11,548 nucleotides of DNA from Pavlovales sp. CCMP2436 (lineage: Eukaryota > Haptophyta > Pavlovophyceae > Pavlovales), in the NCBI GenBank assembly GCA_026770615.1, contig MU631556.1:53575-65122 (forward strand). The letters are read 5' to 3'. The position numbers and the translations under genes are program-made. The notes beneath the pieces are model-generated. The model ran no database searches. It had not been told where the DNA came from and was given only the letters and a program-made list of their open reading frames with translations. Below are positions 1-6,906 of the stretch, one piece after another (positions within the stretch are counted from its first letter, which is position 1; the number at the start of each line of letters is the position of its first letter).

Positions 1-624
1 CCGCGACGCTTCGAGCAAGTGGCGCTCAACCCCCCCCTCAACCCCCCCTCCTCCCTCCCCACCCCCCCTGATCAGTCTCTCGCGACGCAGCGCAGTCGCT
101 GCTGCTCTCTCTGGTGCGGTTGGGTGGGCCATTTCCGCTCGCGATTAAAGAAATGTTCGCAGCACTGCCGGTTGAGGTGGGTATTATTTTTGTTTACATG
201 GCCGTCACGGTTTTTTTCTTCTTTGGGGGGGGGGGGGAATCCATGACGACTAACTCTGTGTCCTCACCTTTGATGTTTTATGATATGTTCATGCATATTT
301 TTGTATGGTCGTTTTGTTTCGCTTTGTTCATTCAGTTCTCGCCAGCACCTGACCTTTCCATTCAACCCCCCCCCATGTGAAACGACATGTAACTGCAGGT
401 GAGCGGGGCGCATGAGCTCGCGGAGGTCCATGCCGAAATCGATTGCTAGCCAGCACTAACTAACTGGTCGTCCCTATTCTAGCCACGTGGCAAGAGGCAA
501 GAAAAGCCTTTGTGTCGAAATCATGAACCGACACTTGGAGGCCGGGGGGCTGTGGTCTCGGCTGCGACTCCCGCCCTGCTTGATCGCTCGATCTCAGCTT
601 CAGTCGGCAGACATGTACCGACGG

Positions 625-871
625 TGCACATCTCCCGGCTCGCAGGAGGCGGCGGCACGGGCAATCGCTATCATTGACTCGTTTATGACCCTTGTTTATC
701 GCACCGGTTCACTATAGAGTTGAGAAGTAACCTAGTTAAATCACCAATGATATATAATTATAATATACGTTTGAAAATGCACATCTCCCGGCTAATTGGG
801 TTAGGGTTATGGTTAGGGTTAGCGGCTTCGCGAGTCGAGAAGCGGCGCAGCACAATTTCCACGGGCAATCG
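625..871 (+). repeat. Duplicated segment, second copy interrupted
   Basis: Two blocks occur twice in the same order. TGCACATCTCCCGGCT is at 625-640 and 778-793. CACGGGCAATCG is at 656-667 and 860-871. In the first copy the blocks are 15 bases apart. In the second they are 66 bases apart, and the extra DNA contains the telomere-like tract. The simplest reading is a duplication whose second copy gained an insertion. Confidence 0.6.
798..822 (+). repeat. Interstitial telomere-like repeat
   Basis: About four units of GGGTTA, one of them altered to GGTTAT. TTAGGG-type telomeres are found in animals, fungi and several algal and protist lineages, so this supports a eukaryotic chromosome. The tract is internal, inside the interrupted copy of the local duplication, so it is not a chromosome end in this window. 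Confidence 0.7.
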
Positions 872-1116
872 GCAATAAAAATGCACAATGTTATTAGTGT
901 ATATATACTGACTGATAGGGATTCAAGCTGGCGTCTGACTGTTCTGAATGTTTTGCTGGTCTGAGCGCTGCGTCGCCCATTGCCTGCTGCGTGCCTTAGT
1001 CGGCTGCGCTGGCTATATACATATATGATGAGCTTGTGGTCTTCCGATAAAAACCGGATTTTTACATATTGAGAATAGGTCCAGGATTGGGTGTCGGAGA
1101 AGTGGTGACGGGGTTT

Positions 1117-1155
1117 GGGCGGCGAGTCCGGGTGGCGAATCTGGGTGGCGAGTCC
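1117..1155 (+). repeat. 13-bp tandem repeat, three copies
   Basis: Three adjacent units of GGGYGGCGARTCY, at 1117-1129, 1130-1142 and 1143-1155, differ from one another at one to three positions. A short minisatellite with no obvious coding role. Confidence 0.7.
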
Positions 1156-1550
1156 GAATGGGTGACTGGGACGATTTTCAAACTGATGACAGACGTTTTC
1201 GCGTGTAAAATTGGGACGGCCGTGGAGGAGGAGGGAGGCGCCTTATACGGCCTTTTGGACTAGTATACATACAATCTTTTTATTTAAGGGCATTAGGCGT
1301 ACTAGAGGGCTCGGGCCGTACTGAGAACATGCAATTTATGCATAATTTTAAGTGCGTATGAAATCGACTCAAGGCTCATCAGCAGGCACAGGCGGAAGCG
1401 GCTGTCTTGTAGAGCTCGACGGCCTTGGGTAGCCACTGATCGGCAGGCCCTCCATGCTCGCTCGCCCTGCTCGCTCTGCCCTAACGGAGAGGCGCCCGAA
1501 AAATACAAGCTCTAGCGGACGGTGAGCGCACCCTACTCTGGTCAGTCTGC

Positions 1551-1577
1551 CTGCTCGCTCTGCTCGCTCTGCCCCGC
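1551..1577. repeat. 9-bp direct repeat just past the V1 stop
   Basis: CTGCTCGCT occurs at 1551-1559 and 1560-1568, followed by a partial copy, about 10 bases beyond the V1 stop on the minus strand. A further copy of the wider motif (CTGCTCGCTCTGCCC) lies at 1467-1481. Other genes of this island also end in short direct repeats. Confidence 0.6.
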
Positions 1578-2918
1578 TCAGATAAGCTTGATGACGATGC
1601 CGGTCGAGCCGTTGCTCGTGCTCGCACCTAGGTCAAAACCCAAACGGTAGACCCCGCAGTTTAATATTTTGCCGTTCATGATTAGGCACAGGTTCACAAT
1701 CCAGTCGGTGCCTTCCGTCGGGCTTACTGACCGCCCCTCCGAGTCGACGAACACCAGTTTGAACGCGCTCGGCGATACCGGCTGCGTGTACGCGAGCGTG
1801 ACGCCCCCCCCCCCCCTGTAGCTCTGCAGCTCCCATTCGCCCACGCTGGCGACTGTGGTCCCGCTTGTGCCATTGATCAGAAGCCTCCAGTGTTGGTATA
1901 AGGTGTAGGTCGCGGTTACGGTGAAGGACTCCACGTTCTCCGTCATCGTCCGCGTAAATGCCTCCACGGTTACAAACGTAACGCCGTCCACCGAGCCTTG
2001 CAGCGAAAACTGGCGCAGGTCGGCGGAATTCTGGAGCGTAAAGGATTTGATGGCTACCGCGTAGGGGTACATGATCGTAATGTACTCGGACCCCACGCCG
2101 CTAGGGTACGTGTTAAGGCCACTCACCCGCTGAGTAGTGGGGCTCTTGTCGAATGCGTTTGTAACCCAGTTACCATTCGATACGGTTCCCGTGGATACTC
2201 GCCATGGTCCGTTTGGGAACCCTTCCGCCGCGTTTGTGTTGTAATCGGCATCAATAGACGTATTTCCTGGTAAAAATTTGGGGGGCTTATTCGGGAATGC
2301 GCCCGCCGGTAACTCGCTCGCGTTTGTGGCGAGCACATGGAACATATCCAAGCCCGTACTATTGTCTGTTTTCACCAGCCACGAGTGACCCGCTGTGCAT
2401 CCCGTGATACTGATCGTGGGGCCGCGGCTGCGAGCAGGCTACTGAGCAGGCTGCCGTTTAAATAGGTGAGCGCGGGCAGATTCACCGCGCCGTTAAACGT
2501 GGACGCGGCGTTAAAGATGGACGCGGCGTTGAACGTGCAGATCCCATCAAACTTGGAGGTCGCGTGCGCCCAGAAGGCGCCCCTGACCTCCGCAACCCCA
2601 AAGAAGTAGGCGGCATTTCTCACCAAGAATTGGCCGCTCACACATTCCACCGGGCCGTTGAGCCAGACTCCGTTGCTGAAACGGTTTCTTACCTTTGAGT
2701 CTGCCCAACAGCGTCGTGACGCCCAAAACCGTGGAATTATTGCAGGTCAGGCTGTTGCTCAATACCAGGTTGGTCGCCGCGATCTCACCGCTTGTCACGG
2801 AGGCGGCCTCGACTACCTGCGCCGTCATTGCACCGCTGCTCACGGACGCGACATCGATGACCTGCGCGCGCGCAATAGCGAGCTTGCGTGTGTAGGGGCG
2901 GTTCCAAGCGTAAGACAT
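1578..2918 (-). pseudogene. V1: tail-fibre-like adhesin with discoidin-type domain, two frameshifts
   Basis: Three adjoining reading frames read as one protein of about 446 codons. The start chosen is the ATG at 2918. The first part (2918 to about 2695) has imperfect repeats rich in V, A, S and T (VIDVASVSSGAMTA, then VVEAASVTSGEIAA). After a shift near 2692-2698 the second part carries FNAAS/FNAAS/FNGAV repeats, the kind of short beta-repeat seen in viral fibre shafts. A second shift at the four-base run 2418-2421 leads to the longest part, ending with TGA at 1578-1580. There, about 1815-2243 resembles an F5/8 type C (discoidin, jelly-roll) carbohydrate-binding domain: NAFDKSPTT, then FSLQGSVDGVTF, then YQHWRLLINGT, then WELQSY. 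A long C-run (1803-1816) encodes glycines just after this domain. Likely role, inferred: host-surface attachment by a virion fibre. An alternative is a host secreted lectin. No internal stop occurs within the three frames. Confidence 0.65.
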
Positions 2919-2973
2919 CTGAACACGCGCGTCCGAAAGTAAAAAGTGGAGCCTTAAGTTTTCGCCCAGCGGG
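2919..2973. promoter_or_regulatory. Short divergent spacer between V1 and V2
   Basis: V1 (minus) and V2 (plus) start 55 bases apart and point away from each other. The spacer has a locally A/T-rich patch (2936-2962) in otherwise GC-rich DNA, which is where a shared bidirectional promoter would sit. No known core-promoter motif is recognisable, so the role rests on position alone. Confidence 0.3.
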
Positions 2974-3353
2974 ATGCCCACTTCGGAGGCCCTGTACCTA
3001 GGCGCCGCGTGCGCCCTCACGCTCGGCTACGTGCTGCTGCTCGAGCCATCGCGGCCCAACGCTCCGGGCCCGCCGGACGACGCCGGTGCCGACCTCGCGC
3101 TGATCGGCAACGGAGGGTACGGCGCTCCGAGCCCGCCGGACGACGCCGCAGCGGCCGACCCGCCTTCTTCGCTCTTCGAGCAGATCGGCGCCGCGCTGCA
3201 GACGGCGGGCGCAACCCCTACCGCTGCCGCAAGGTGGGCGCGCCATCGTGCAGGGAGTACAACTCCAACCCGAAGAGCTGCCTGAGCGGCTGGGCGCCGC
3301 GCAACAACAACGATTGTTTCCGCCTGGAGAGCAAGAGCTGCAAGCTGCCGTAG
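2974..3353 (+). pseudogene. V2: membrane-anchored Cys-rich protein, one frameshift
   Basis: The ATG at 2974 opens a protein with one clear hydrophobic helix at residues 8-23 (YLGAACALTLGYVLLL). A spacer follows, rich in Pro, Asp, Gly and Ala, with a repeated motif (APGPPDDA, then APSPPDDA). This is matched by a repeated 16-base stretch in the DNA at 3069 and 3135. Near 3210-3225 the likely coding frame changes. The second frame carries about 47 residues with five cysteines and many Asn and Lys (NPYRCRKVGAPSC, then CLSGW, then DCFRLESKSC) and ends with TAG at 3351-3353. After that TAG the frame stays open to a TGA near 3408. The layout suggests a single-pass membrane protein with a disulfide-rich outer domain. 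I do not recognise the family. It is followed by V3 on the same strand. Confidence 0.5.
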
Positions 3354-3374
3354 CCCCGCCTGCAATTCTCCTAC

Positions 3375-3421
3375 AAGCTCGTGCAAGCTCGTGCAAGCTC
3401 GTGCAAGCCTTGAGCTCGTGC
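3375..3421 (+). repeat. 10-bp tandem repeat after V2
   Basis: AAGCTCGTGC is repeated exactly three times (3375-3404), then a broken copy reaches 3421. It lies between the V2 stop (3353) and the V3 start (3456). Confidence 0.8.
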
Positions 3422-3455
3422 AAGTCATTCTGGAGCGAAGGTTGCAGAGCAGAAT

Positions 3456-4233
3456 ATGTGCGACGCGGCGGACGGCATGAAAGTCCACGACCTCTTCGTG
3501 ACGGACATCGAATACGATGCGGACGAGACGGTCCTCGGGCAGGTGATGACGGGCCCGCAGGCGACGCCCTTGGCGACGAACCTGATCAGCTGCGCCGTCC
3601 CGGTCTACGTTGCTTCGTCGACCGGCACATCCATCTTCGCGGACGTCAAGATGGGCTCCATCGTCCGCTTCGTCTCGAAAACCACAAGCACAGTCCCAGA
3701 CTTTTGCTTCGTACGCGAAGTGCTCGTAAGCGATTTCAACGACTTCCAGATCCGCATCGACACGCCGCTCCTGCTGCCCTTCGCGGACGAATTCTACATG
3801 CAGCTCGTGCGCGAGTGGATACCCAGGCCGCTCGCGCTGAACAACCGCTTCAAGCTGATCACGGCCTGCGAGGTAAAGGCGTACTCCTTCTGCGGGCTGT
3901 CGTCGGCCAACCTGTACGAGGGCGAGTAGGGCACGCCGCAGATCGACTTTGTCGGGCTCGAGATCAAAGAGATCTCCGGCAGCGTCATGAGCACCTGCAG
4001 CTGCCACAACAAGACGCTCGCCGTGCTGCCCACACACATGCCCGCGTACCACCCGTCTGCCTGATGCGCGAGATGCCATGGTGTACCTGCCCGAGGGCTT
4101 CGCCAAGGCGCAGTTCGCCTCGCCGCTGCCGCCGATCGCGACCATCACGCCGCGCCTGATCGACTGCAGGGGCATAACGGTCAAAGCGGCGCGCTTCCAC
4201 CTGTGGATCCGGCTGCACGCGGTGATCTTCTAG
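3456..4233 (+). pseudogene. V3: possible virion structural protein, one TAG and one frameshift
   Basis: The ATG at 3456 opens 157 codons ending at a TAG (3927-3929). The same frame continues in equally protein-like sequence for about 44 codons (GTPQIDFVGLEIKEISGSV, then STCSCHNKTLAVLP). A one-base slip near 4055-4063 leads to a final stretch of about 57 codons (MVYLPEGFAKAQFASPLPP, then FHLWIRLHAVIF) ending at TAG 4231-4233. The whole is about 258 codons. It is rich in Val, Ile, Phe and Thr in alternating patterns that suggest beta strands, with no membrane segment or signal peptide. That fits a jelly-roll-like capsid or other virion protein, and a small minor-capsid (penton) protein is one possibility. 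I cannot match it to a known family, so the assignment is inferred from context. Large antisense and alternative frames across this region are by-products of high GC content. Confidence 0.5.
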
Positions 4234-4277
4234 CTTCCCGCTTCTCGCTTCTAGCTGCAAAAAAGCTTCTAGCTTTA
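4232..4277 (+). repeat. 7-bp direct repeats after V3, with small hairpin
   Basis: Units of (A/C)GCTTCT or close variants recur at 4232-4238, 4239-4245, 4246-4252, 4264-4270 and 4271-4277, directly after the V3 stop. AAAGC-TTCTA-GCTTT (4262-4276) can form a five-pair hairpin before an A-run. This may mark the 3' end of the V3 transcript. Confidence 0.6.
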
Positions 4278-4305
4278 AAAAAAACATTCGGACGCGCGAG
4301 CACAG

Positions 4306-4458
4306 ATGGACGCGGCGCACAAGTCGGCGGTGCAGGCGGTGCTCGGCAAGCTCAGCGTCGCAGAGGTACCCGGCCTCCGAACGTACGAGCCCACCACGGA
4401 CGACTTCGAGAAAGCCTAGAACGCGGTGCAGGCGCGCGTGCACTGCGCCCGCCTCTAG
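4306..4458 (+). pseudogene. V4: small unknown protein interrupted by TAG
   Basis: The ATG at 4306 opens 37 codons almost all ending in G or C, like the neighbouring genes (MDAAHKSAVQAVLGKL, then TYEPTTDDFEKA). A TAG at 4417-4419 interrupts, and the frame continues for 12 more GC-ending codons (NAVQARVHCARL) to a TAG at 4456-4458. The product would be a 50-residue, partly helical soluble protein. I do not recognise it. It could also be the start of a longer gene now truncated, since V5 ends 23 bases further on from the opposite direction. Confidence 0.35.
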
Positions 4459-4460
4459 AG

Positions 4461-4482
4461 ACGAACTACGAACTTACGAACT
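4461..4482 (+). repeat. 7-bp repeat between convergent V4 and V5
   Basis: ACGAACT occurs three times (4461-4467, 4468-4474 with one extra T after it, 4476-4482), exactly in the gap between the V4 and V5 stops. Confidence 0.7.
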
Positions 4483-4853
4483 CAGCTCTCCTCGCCGAGT
4501 TTGAACTCGAAGGCGCCGTAGCGGATTTGCATCGAGCGGTGCCTCCGGTAGGCGCGCTGGATCGTGGTTGCGGCGATGGCTCCTCTCAGGTCGACCTCCC
4601 GGGCCTGCCAGGACGTGGTCCACCTGGATCTCGGCTTGCTCGGCTTGCGGACCGGGACGAGCGCGAGCGCCAGCTCCTCGAGCGCGGCCGAGGCGGCGTG
4701 CGAGGCGGCGATGTCTGACGCCAGGGCGGCGTCGGACACCTGCCGCGCGAGCCGCCTGGCCTAGAGAATCTGCAGCAGGTTCCATATGGCCGTCGTGATC
4801 CCGGCCGCGGCGCCGATGATCGAGAGCACAATCTCTGCGACCACCATGGACAT
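4482..4853 (-). pseudogene. V5: membrane protein with IQ motif, interrupted by TAG
   Basis: Starting at the ATG at 4853 (an upstream in-frame stop excludes a much longer start; a second ATG lies at 4847), the frame encodes a hydrophobic N-terminal helix at about residues 4-30 (VVAEIVLSIIGAAAG, then WNLLQIL). A TAG at 4761-4763 follows, and then 92 more residues to TGA at 4482-4484. After the stop come an Ala-rich helical stretch, a basic Pro/Lys/Arg segment (VRKPSKPRSR) and, at residues 94-107, AATTIQRAYRRHRS. That stretch fits the calmodulin-binding IQ consensus (IQxxxRxxxR). The C-terminus is acidic. A membrane-anchored protein of about 123 residues with an IQ motif would be unusual but plausible as a virion or host-interaction protein. 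The single TAG is the only lesion seen. Confidence 0.55.
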
Positions 4854-4989
4854 GCGCTCGCCGCCACCGAATAAAACAATCTAATCAAGCATAGTTCATT
4901 ATAATTTGATTTATGTTGAATCGCTATCTGAAGTCTAAGGTCTACATGTGTAGAATCTGTAATTTTCGCAATCGGCTCTTGCCGACAGA
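4854..4989. promoter_or_regulatory. AT-rich divergent spacer between V5 and V6
   Basis: V5 (minus) and V6 (plus) diverge from this 136-base spacer. It is strikingly A/T-rich in its middle (4869-4915) compared with the genes on both sides. TATAATTT-like sequence at 4901-4908 could serve as a TATA element, but this is a guess from composition and position. Confidence 0.35.
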
Positions 4990-5413
4990 ATGTCCATCGC
5001 CTCCGCCGCCCAGTACACCGTGTAGCAGAGCGTGAACGGCGTCCTAATGGGCGCGCTCATCCATCAGGCGATCCCGGCGCTCGGCGACCTCGAGCCGATC
5101 GAGCAGACGCTCGCGCTCGCCGCGCTGCAGTCCGTGCTCAACGGCGGCTCGGTCGCGCTCGGCATGCACCTCTTCAACCGCAACGGAAGCGACACGACCG
5201 GCGGCTCATGTTCATCTGGGCGCTCATGGCCACGCAGCCGGACCTGACCGCCCGCCTCCGGCTGCTCGCGTCCGAGCTCGAAGCGCACGTGCGGCCGTTC
5301 GCCCCGACCGCGGTCGCTTCGGTCCTGAGCAACGCCGCAGGTCGTTATCCATCCTGGTCGTGCTGCGCAAGCGCCTTCAAGCCCGCCATGAGGGTCTTGG
5401 TGAAGGTTGGTGA
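4990..5413 (+). pseudogene. V6: hydrophobic helical protein, one TAG and two frameshifts
   Basis: The ATG at 4990 gives 11 codons (MSIASAAQYTV), then a TAG at 5023-5025, and then the same frame continues with GC-ending codons (QSVNGVLMGALIHQAIPALG, then LALAALQSVLNGGSVALGMH). Near 5203 the frame slips by one base in GGCGGC and continues as LMFIWALMATQPDL, then LRLLASELEAHVRPFAP. Near 5340 it slips again into LSILVVLRKRLQARHEG and ends with TGA at 5411-5413. A reader who stayed in the middle frame would stop at 5418-5420 instead. At about 140 codons it looks like a mostly helical protein with two or three hydrophobic segments. The family is not recognised. It converges with V7. Confidence 0.45.
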
Positions 5414-5434
5414 AGGTTGAAAACAACTTTCACC
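5399..5434 (+). terminator. Direct repeat and hairpin at V6 3' end
   Basis: GGTGAAGGTT occurs twice in tandem (5399-5408 and 5409-5418). The second copy pairs with CAACTTTCACC (5424-5434) across an AAAA loop: 11 pairs with one mismatch. The hairpin overlaps the end of V6 and sits between two convergent genes, so a transcript 3'-end role is plausible. Another GGTGAA-type stretch lies at 5479-5492. Confidence 0.45.
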
Positions 5435-5526
5435 ATTTGTTCGCGTACTGAGACCCCTACTGCGGACCGCTCGTTTTGGTGAAAGATGAAGGTTTTCTCT
5501 CAAAAAAAGTGGTTAGGATTTTTTTT

Positions 5527-5847
5527 TTACCTGCGAGTCTACTTCTTCTTGGTCGGCGGCGGCATCAAAGTGTCTTGCTCGTAGGCGGCGCCCACGTAGT
5601 AGAGGGCGCCGAGCCCGACCGCGCTCAGCATTAGCGAGTAGCTCCCCGTAACCTCGGCGATCAGGCTCGTGTAGGGCGCAACTCGTGCCGGGTACATGTA
5701 GCCAGCGGCGGCGACCGCCACGGCCCCAAACTGCGCGGCCTGCATCTCGCCAGTAGCGCCGCCGAGCAGCAGGGCGGGAGGAAGGTATGGACGCGAGTGC
5801 TCTGCGGCAAATTCGAGCGCAACGGCGCCAACTGCTACGGCGGTCAT
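5527..5847 (-). CDS. V7: small membrane protein
   Basis: The ATG at 5847 opens 102 uninterrupted codons. Hydrophobic segments lie at about residues 36-51 (AAQFGAVAVAAAGYMY) and 69-89 (SYSLMLSAVGLGALYYVGAAY). A weaker one is near 24-32, and the tail is basic (TKKK). The frame meets TAG at 5539-5541, then runs three more codons to TAA at 5527-5529. The feature end is given at the TAA to show both options. Codons end mostly in G or C, as in the neighbours. The product would be an integral membrane protein with two helices. I do not recognise the family. It starts 41 bases after the V8 stop on the same strand, so the two could be co-transcribed. Confidence 0.5.
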
Positions 5848-5888
5848 CTTCTATCGCTTCTTGCACGGGGCCTCAGAAATAACAAAAT

Positions 5889-6092
5889 TCAGGACGGCTT
5901 CTTGCAATGGTGCGCCCGGGCGACTCGCGCGAGCACCCGATCGATCTCGACCCACGCCGCAGCGAGCACCTAGTTCGAGCGGTACGCGAGCATGCAAAAG
6001 GCCTTGAAGCTCAATCGCGTGAGCAGGCCCGACTTGCGCGCCGCCTGCTTGCAATCTCCCCAGAGCATGATCAGGTTGCAGTATCCCCTTCT
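5889..6092 (-). pseudogene. V8: truncated unknown protein with internal TAG
   Basis: On the minus strand a GC-ending frame runs from about 6092 to TGA at 5889-5891. An ATG lies at 6068. It encodes MLWGDCKQAARKSGLLTRL, then FKAFCMLAYRSN, a TAG at 5970-5972, and then VLAAAWVEIDRVLARVARAH and a short basic tail. The protein-like composition on both sides of the TAG supports a single gene. Upstream of about 6092 the sequence abruptly becomes AT-rich with an in-frame stop, so the 5' end may have been lost at the edge of the island. The family is not recognised. An overlapping frame (5851-6114) in less protein-like sequence was judged a shadow. Confidence 0.4.
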
Positions 6093-6305
6093 CTATTATT
6101 TCTGAATTGCTCAAGGCGTTCTTTTCCGCCCCCAGATAAGGCCAGGGGTTATTATGAAGGACTAGAGATAGGGACTGTGGGATTGTTAGAGCATGAGCAA
6201 GAGGGGAAAGGCTTGGACAATGGTCTTAGGACTAAATACTTTACCCGGCGAGATCGCCGGCCCCTATAAGTCCCCTCTTTAAAATACAATAATACCGCAA
6301 AACAT

Positions 6306-6699
6306 TGAGGCTGATTTTTTTTTGTTCTTAAAGTACCTCGCTATTTGAGGCCCAGTTTCTTCAGTTTCTTCCAACAACATTGAGGCCCAATTTCTTATTG
6401 CCGAGCTTTCTTAATGCCCGTCTATGACTGAGTGCTTTTGGGCGTCCGGAAGCTCAACGAGCATAATTCCGTTACCGGTAAAGTCTGGTCTCAACAGCAC
6501 AGTATTTACAGTGGCAACAAAAAAGAGCCAATATTTGCCATATTACAGCGATGACTTTTTGCATACTGGGGATCGCGGGCATTAAGAAACCGTCGTGATA
6601 AGAAACTGAGCCTCATTTTTTTGCCCTTCAATAATAATTTTAACCAAATTTAAACAATTTTTTGTATGTAATTTGCTAAGAAACTTAGCCTCAGCCTCA
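6306..6699. repeat. Nested inverted repeats, MITE-like
   Basis: An inner pair of 40-base arms, 6381-6420 and 6576-6615, match when one is reversed and complemented, at 32 of 40 positions with no gaps. Both begin TGAGGC and end TTTCTTAATGCCCG. Further copies of the arm's outer end (TGAGGC, usually followed by a variant of CAGTTTCTTA) occur in the same sense at 6306 and 6346 and inverted at 6688-6693 and 6694-6699. This looks like one or more decayed non-autonomous DNA transposons inserted in or beside each other. I could not identify a clean target-site duplication. Confidence 0.6.
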
Positions 6700-6788
6700 A
6701 AAAGCGCCGTTCTTATTGCCTGCGATCCCTTGTATATGTAGACCCTCGTTCTGGCCCTGACCCTCCCTCGCCTGGCCATGGCCTTGGG

Positions 6789-6906
6789 CAATATATGGGA
6801 AAGTATAGGCCAATATTGCTGCGAAAATTCTGTTTGCCATTATTAGACAATATATGGGGAAAATATAGGCCAATATTTTTGCCATATTTACAGTGGGAGG
6901 TCGGCA
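6789..6906 (+). repeat. 59-bp tandem duplication, diverged
   Basis: CAATATATGGG, an A-rich stretch and then TATAGGCCAATATT occurs at 6789 and again at 6848, a period of 59 bases. The first 30 or so bases of each copy are similar and the rest has drifted. A related piece (GCCAATATTTGCCATATTACAG) is at 6525-6546, so the motif is dispersed locally. Confidence 0.5.

Larger units (their letters stand above)
1..1550. other. Left flank, no supportable gene
   Basis: No reading frame here looks like a protein. The short open frames (for example 487-717 and 1069-1263) have low-complexity or arbitrary composition and no recognisable motif. The stretch holds C-rich runs at 30-70, a G-run at 225-237, a duplicated segment pair, a telomere-like tract and a 13-bp minisatellite, which are listed separately. 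It reads as eukaryotic intergenic or subtelomere-like DNA. Confidence 0.6.

Noticed and set aside
3248..4159. A 303-codon open frame on the plus strand
   Set aside because: It is an alternative frame of V2/V3 with Arg-, Ala- and Pro-rich composition typical of GC-rich shadows.
3027..4184. A 385-codon open frame on the minus strand
   Set aside because: It runs antisense to V2 and V3 in GC-rich DNA, is very rich in Arg, Ala and Gly, and has no recognisable motif. The plus-strand frames have better protein-like composition.
4498..4511. Palindrome CGAGTT-TG-AACTCG
   Set aside because: It lies inside the V5 coding end and needs no separate explanation.
1550..6100. Terminal inverted repeats bounding the virus-like island
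   Set aside because: I compared 1500-1580 with 6090-6140 and found only a short shared direct motif (CAGATAAG), not an inverted pair.
5907..6269. A 120-codon plus-strand frame across the island's right edge
   Set aside because: It spans the abrupt change from GC-rich to AT-rich DNA, and the minus-strand V8 frame is more protein-like over the GC-rich part.
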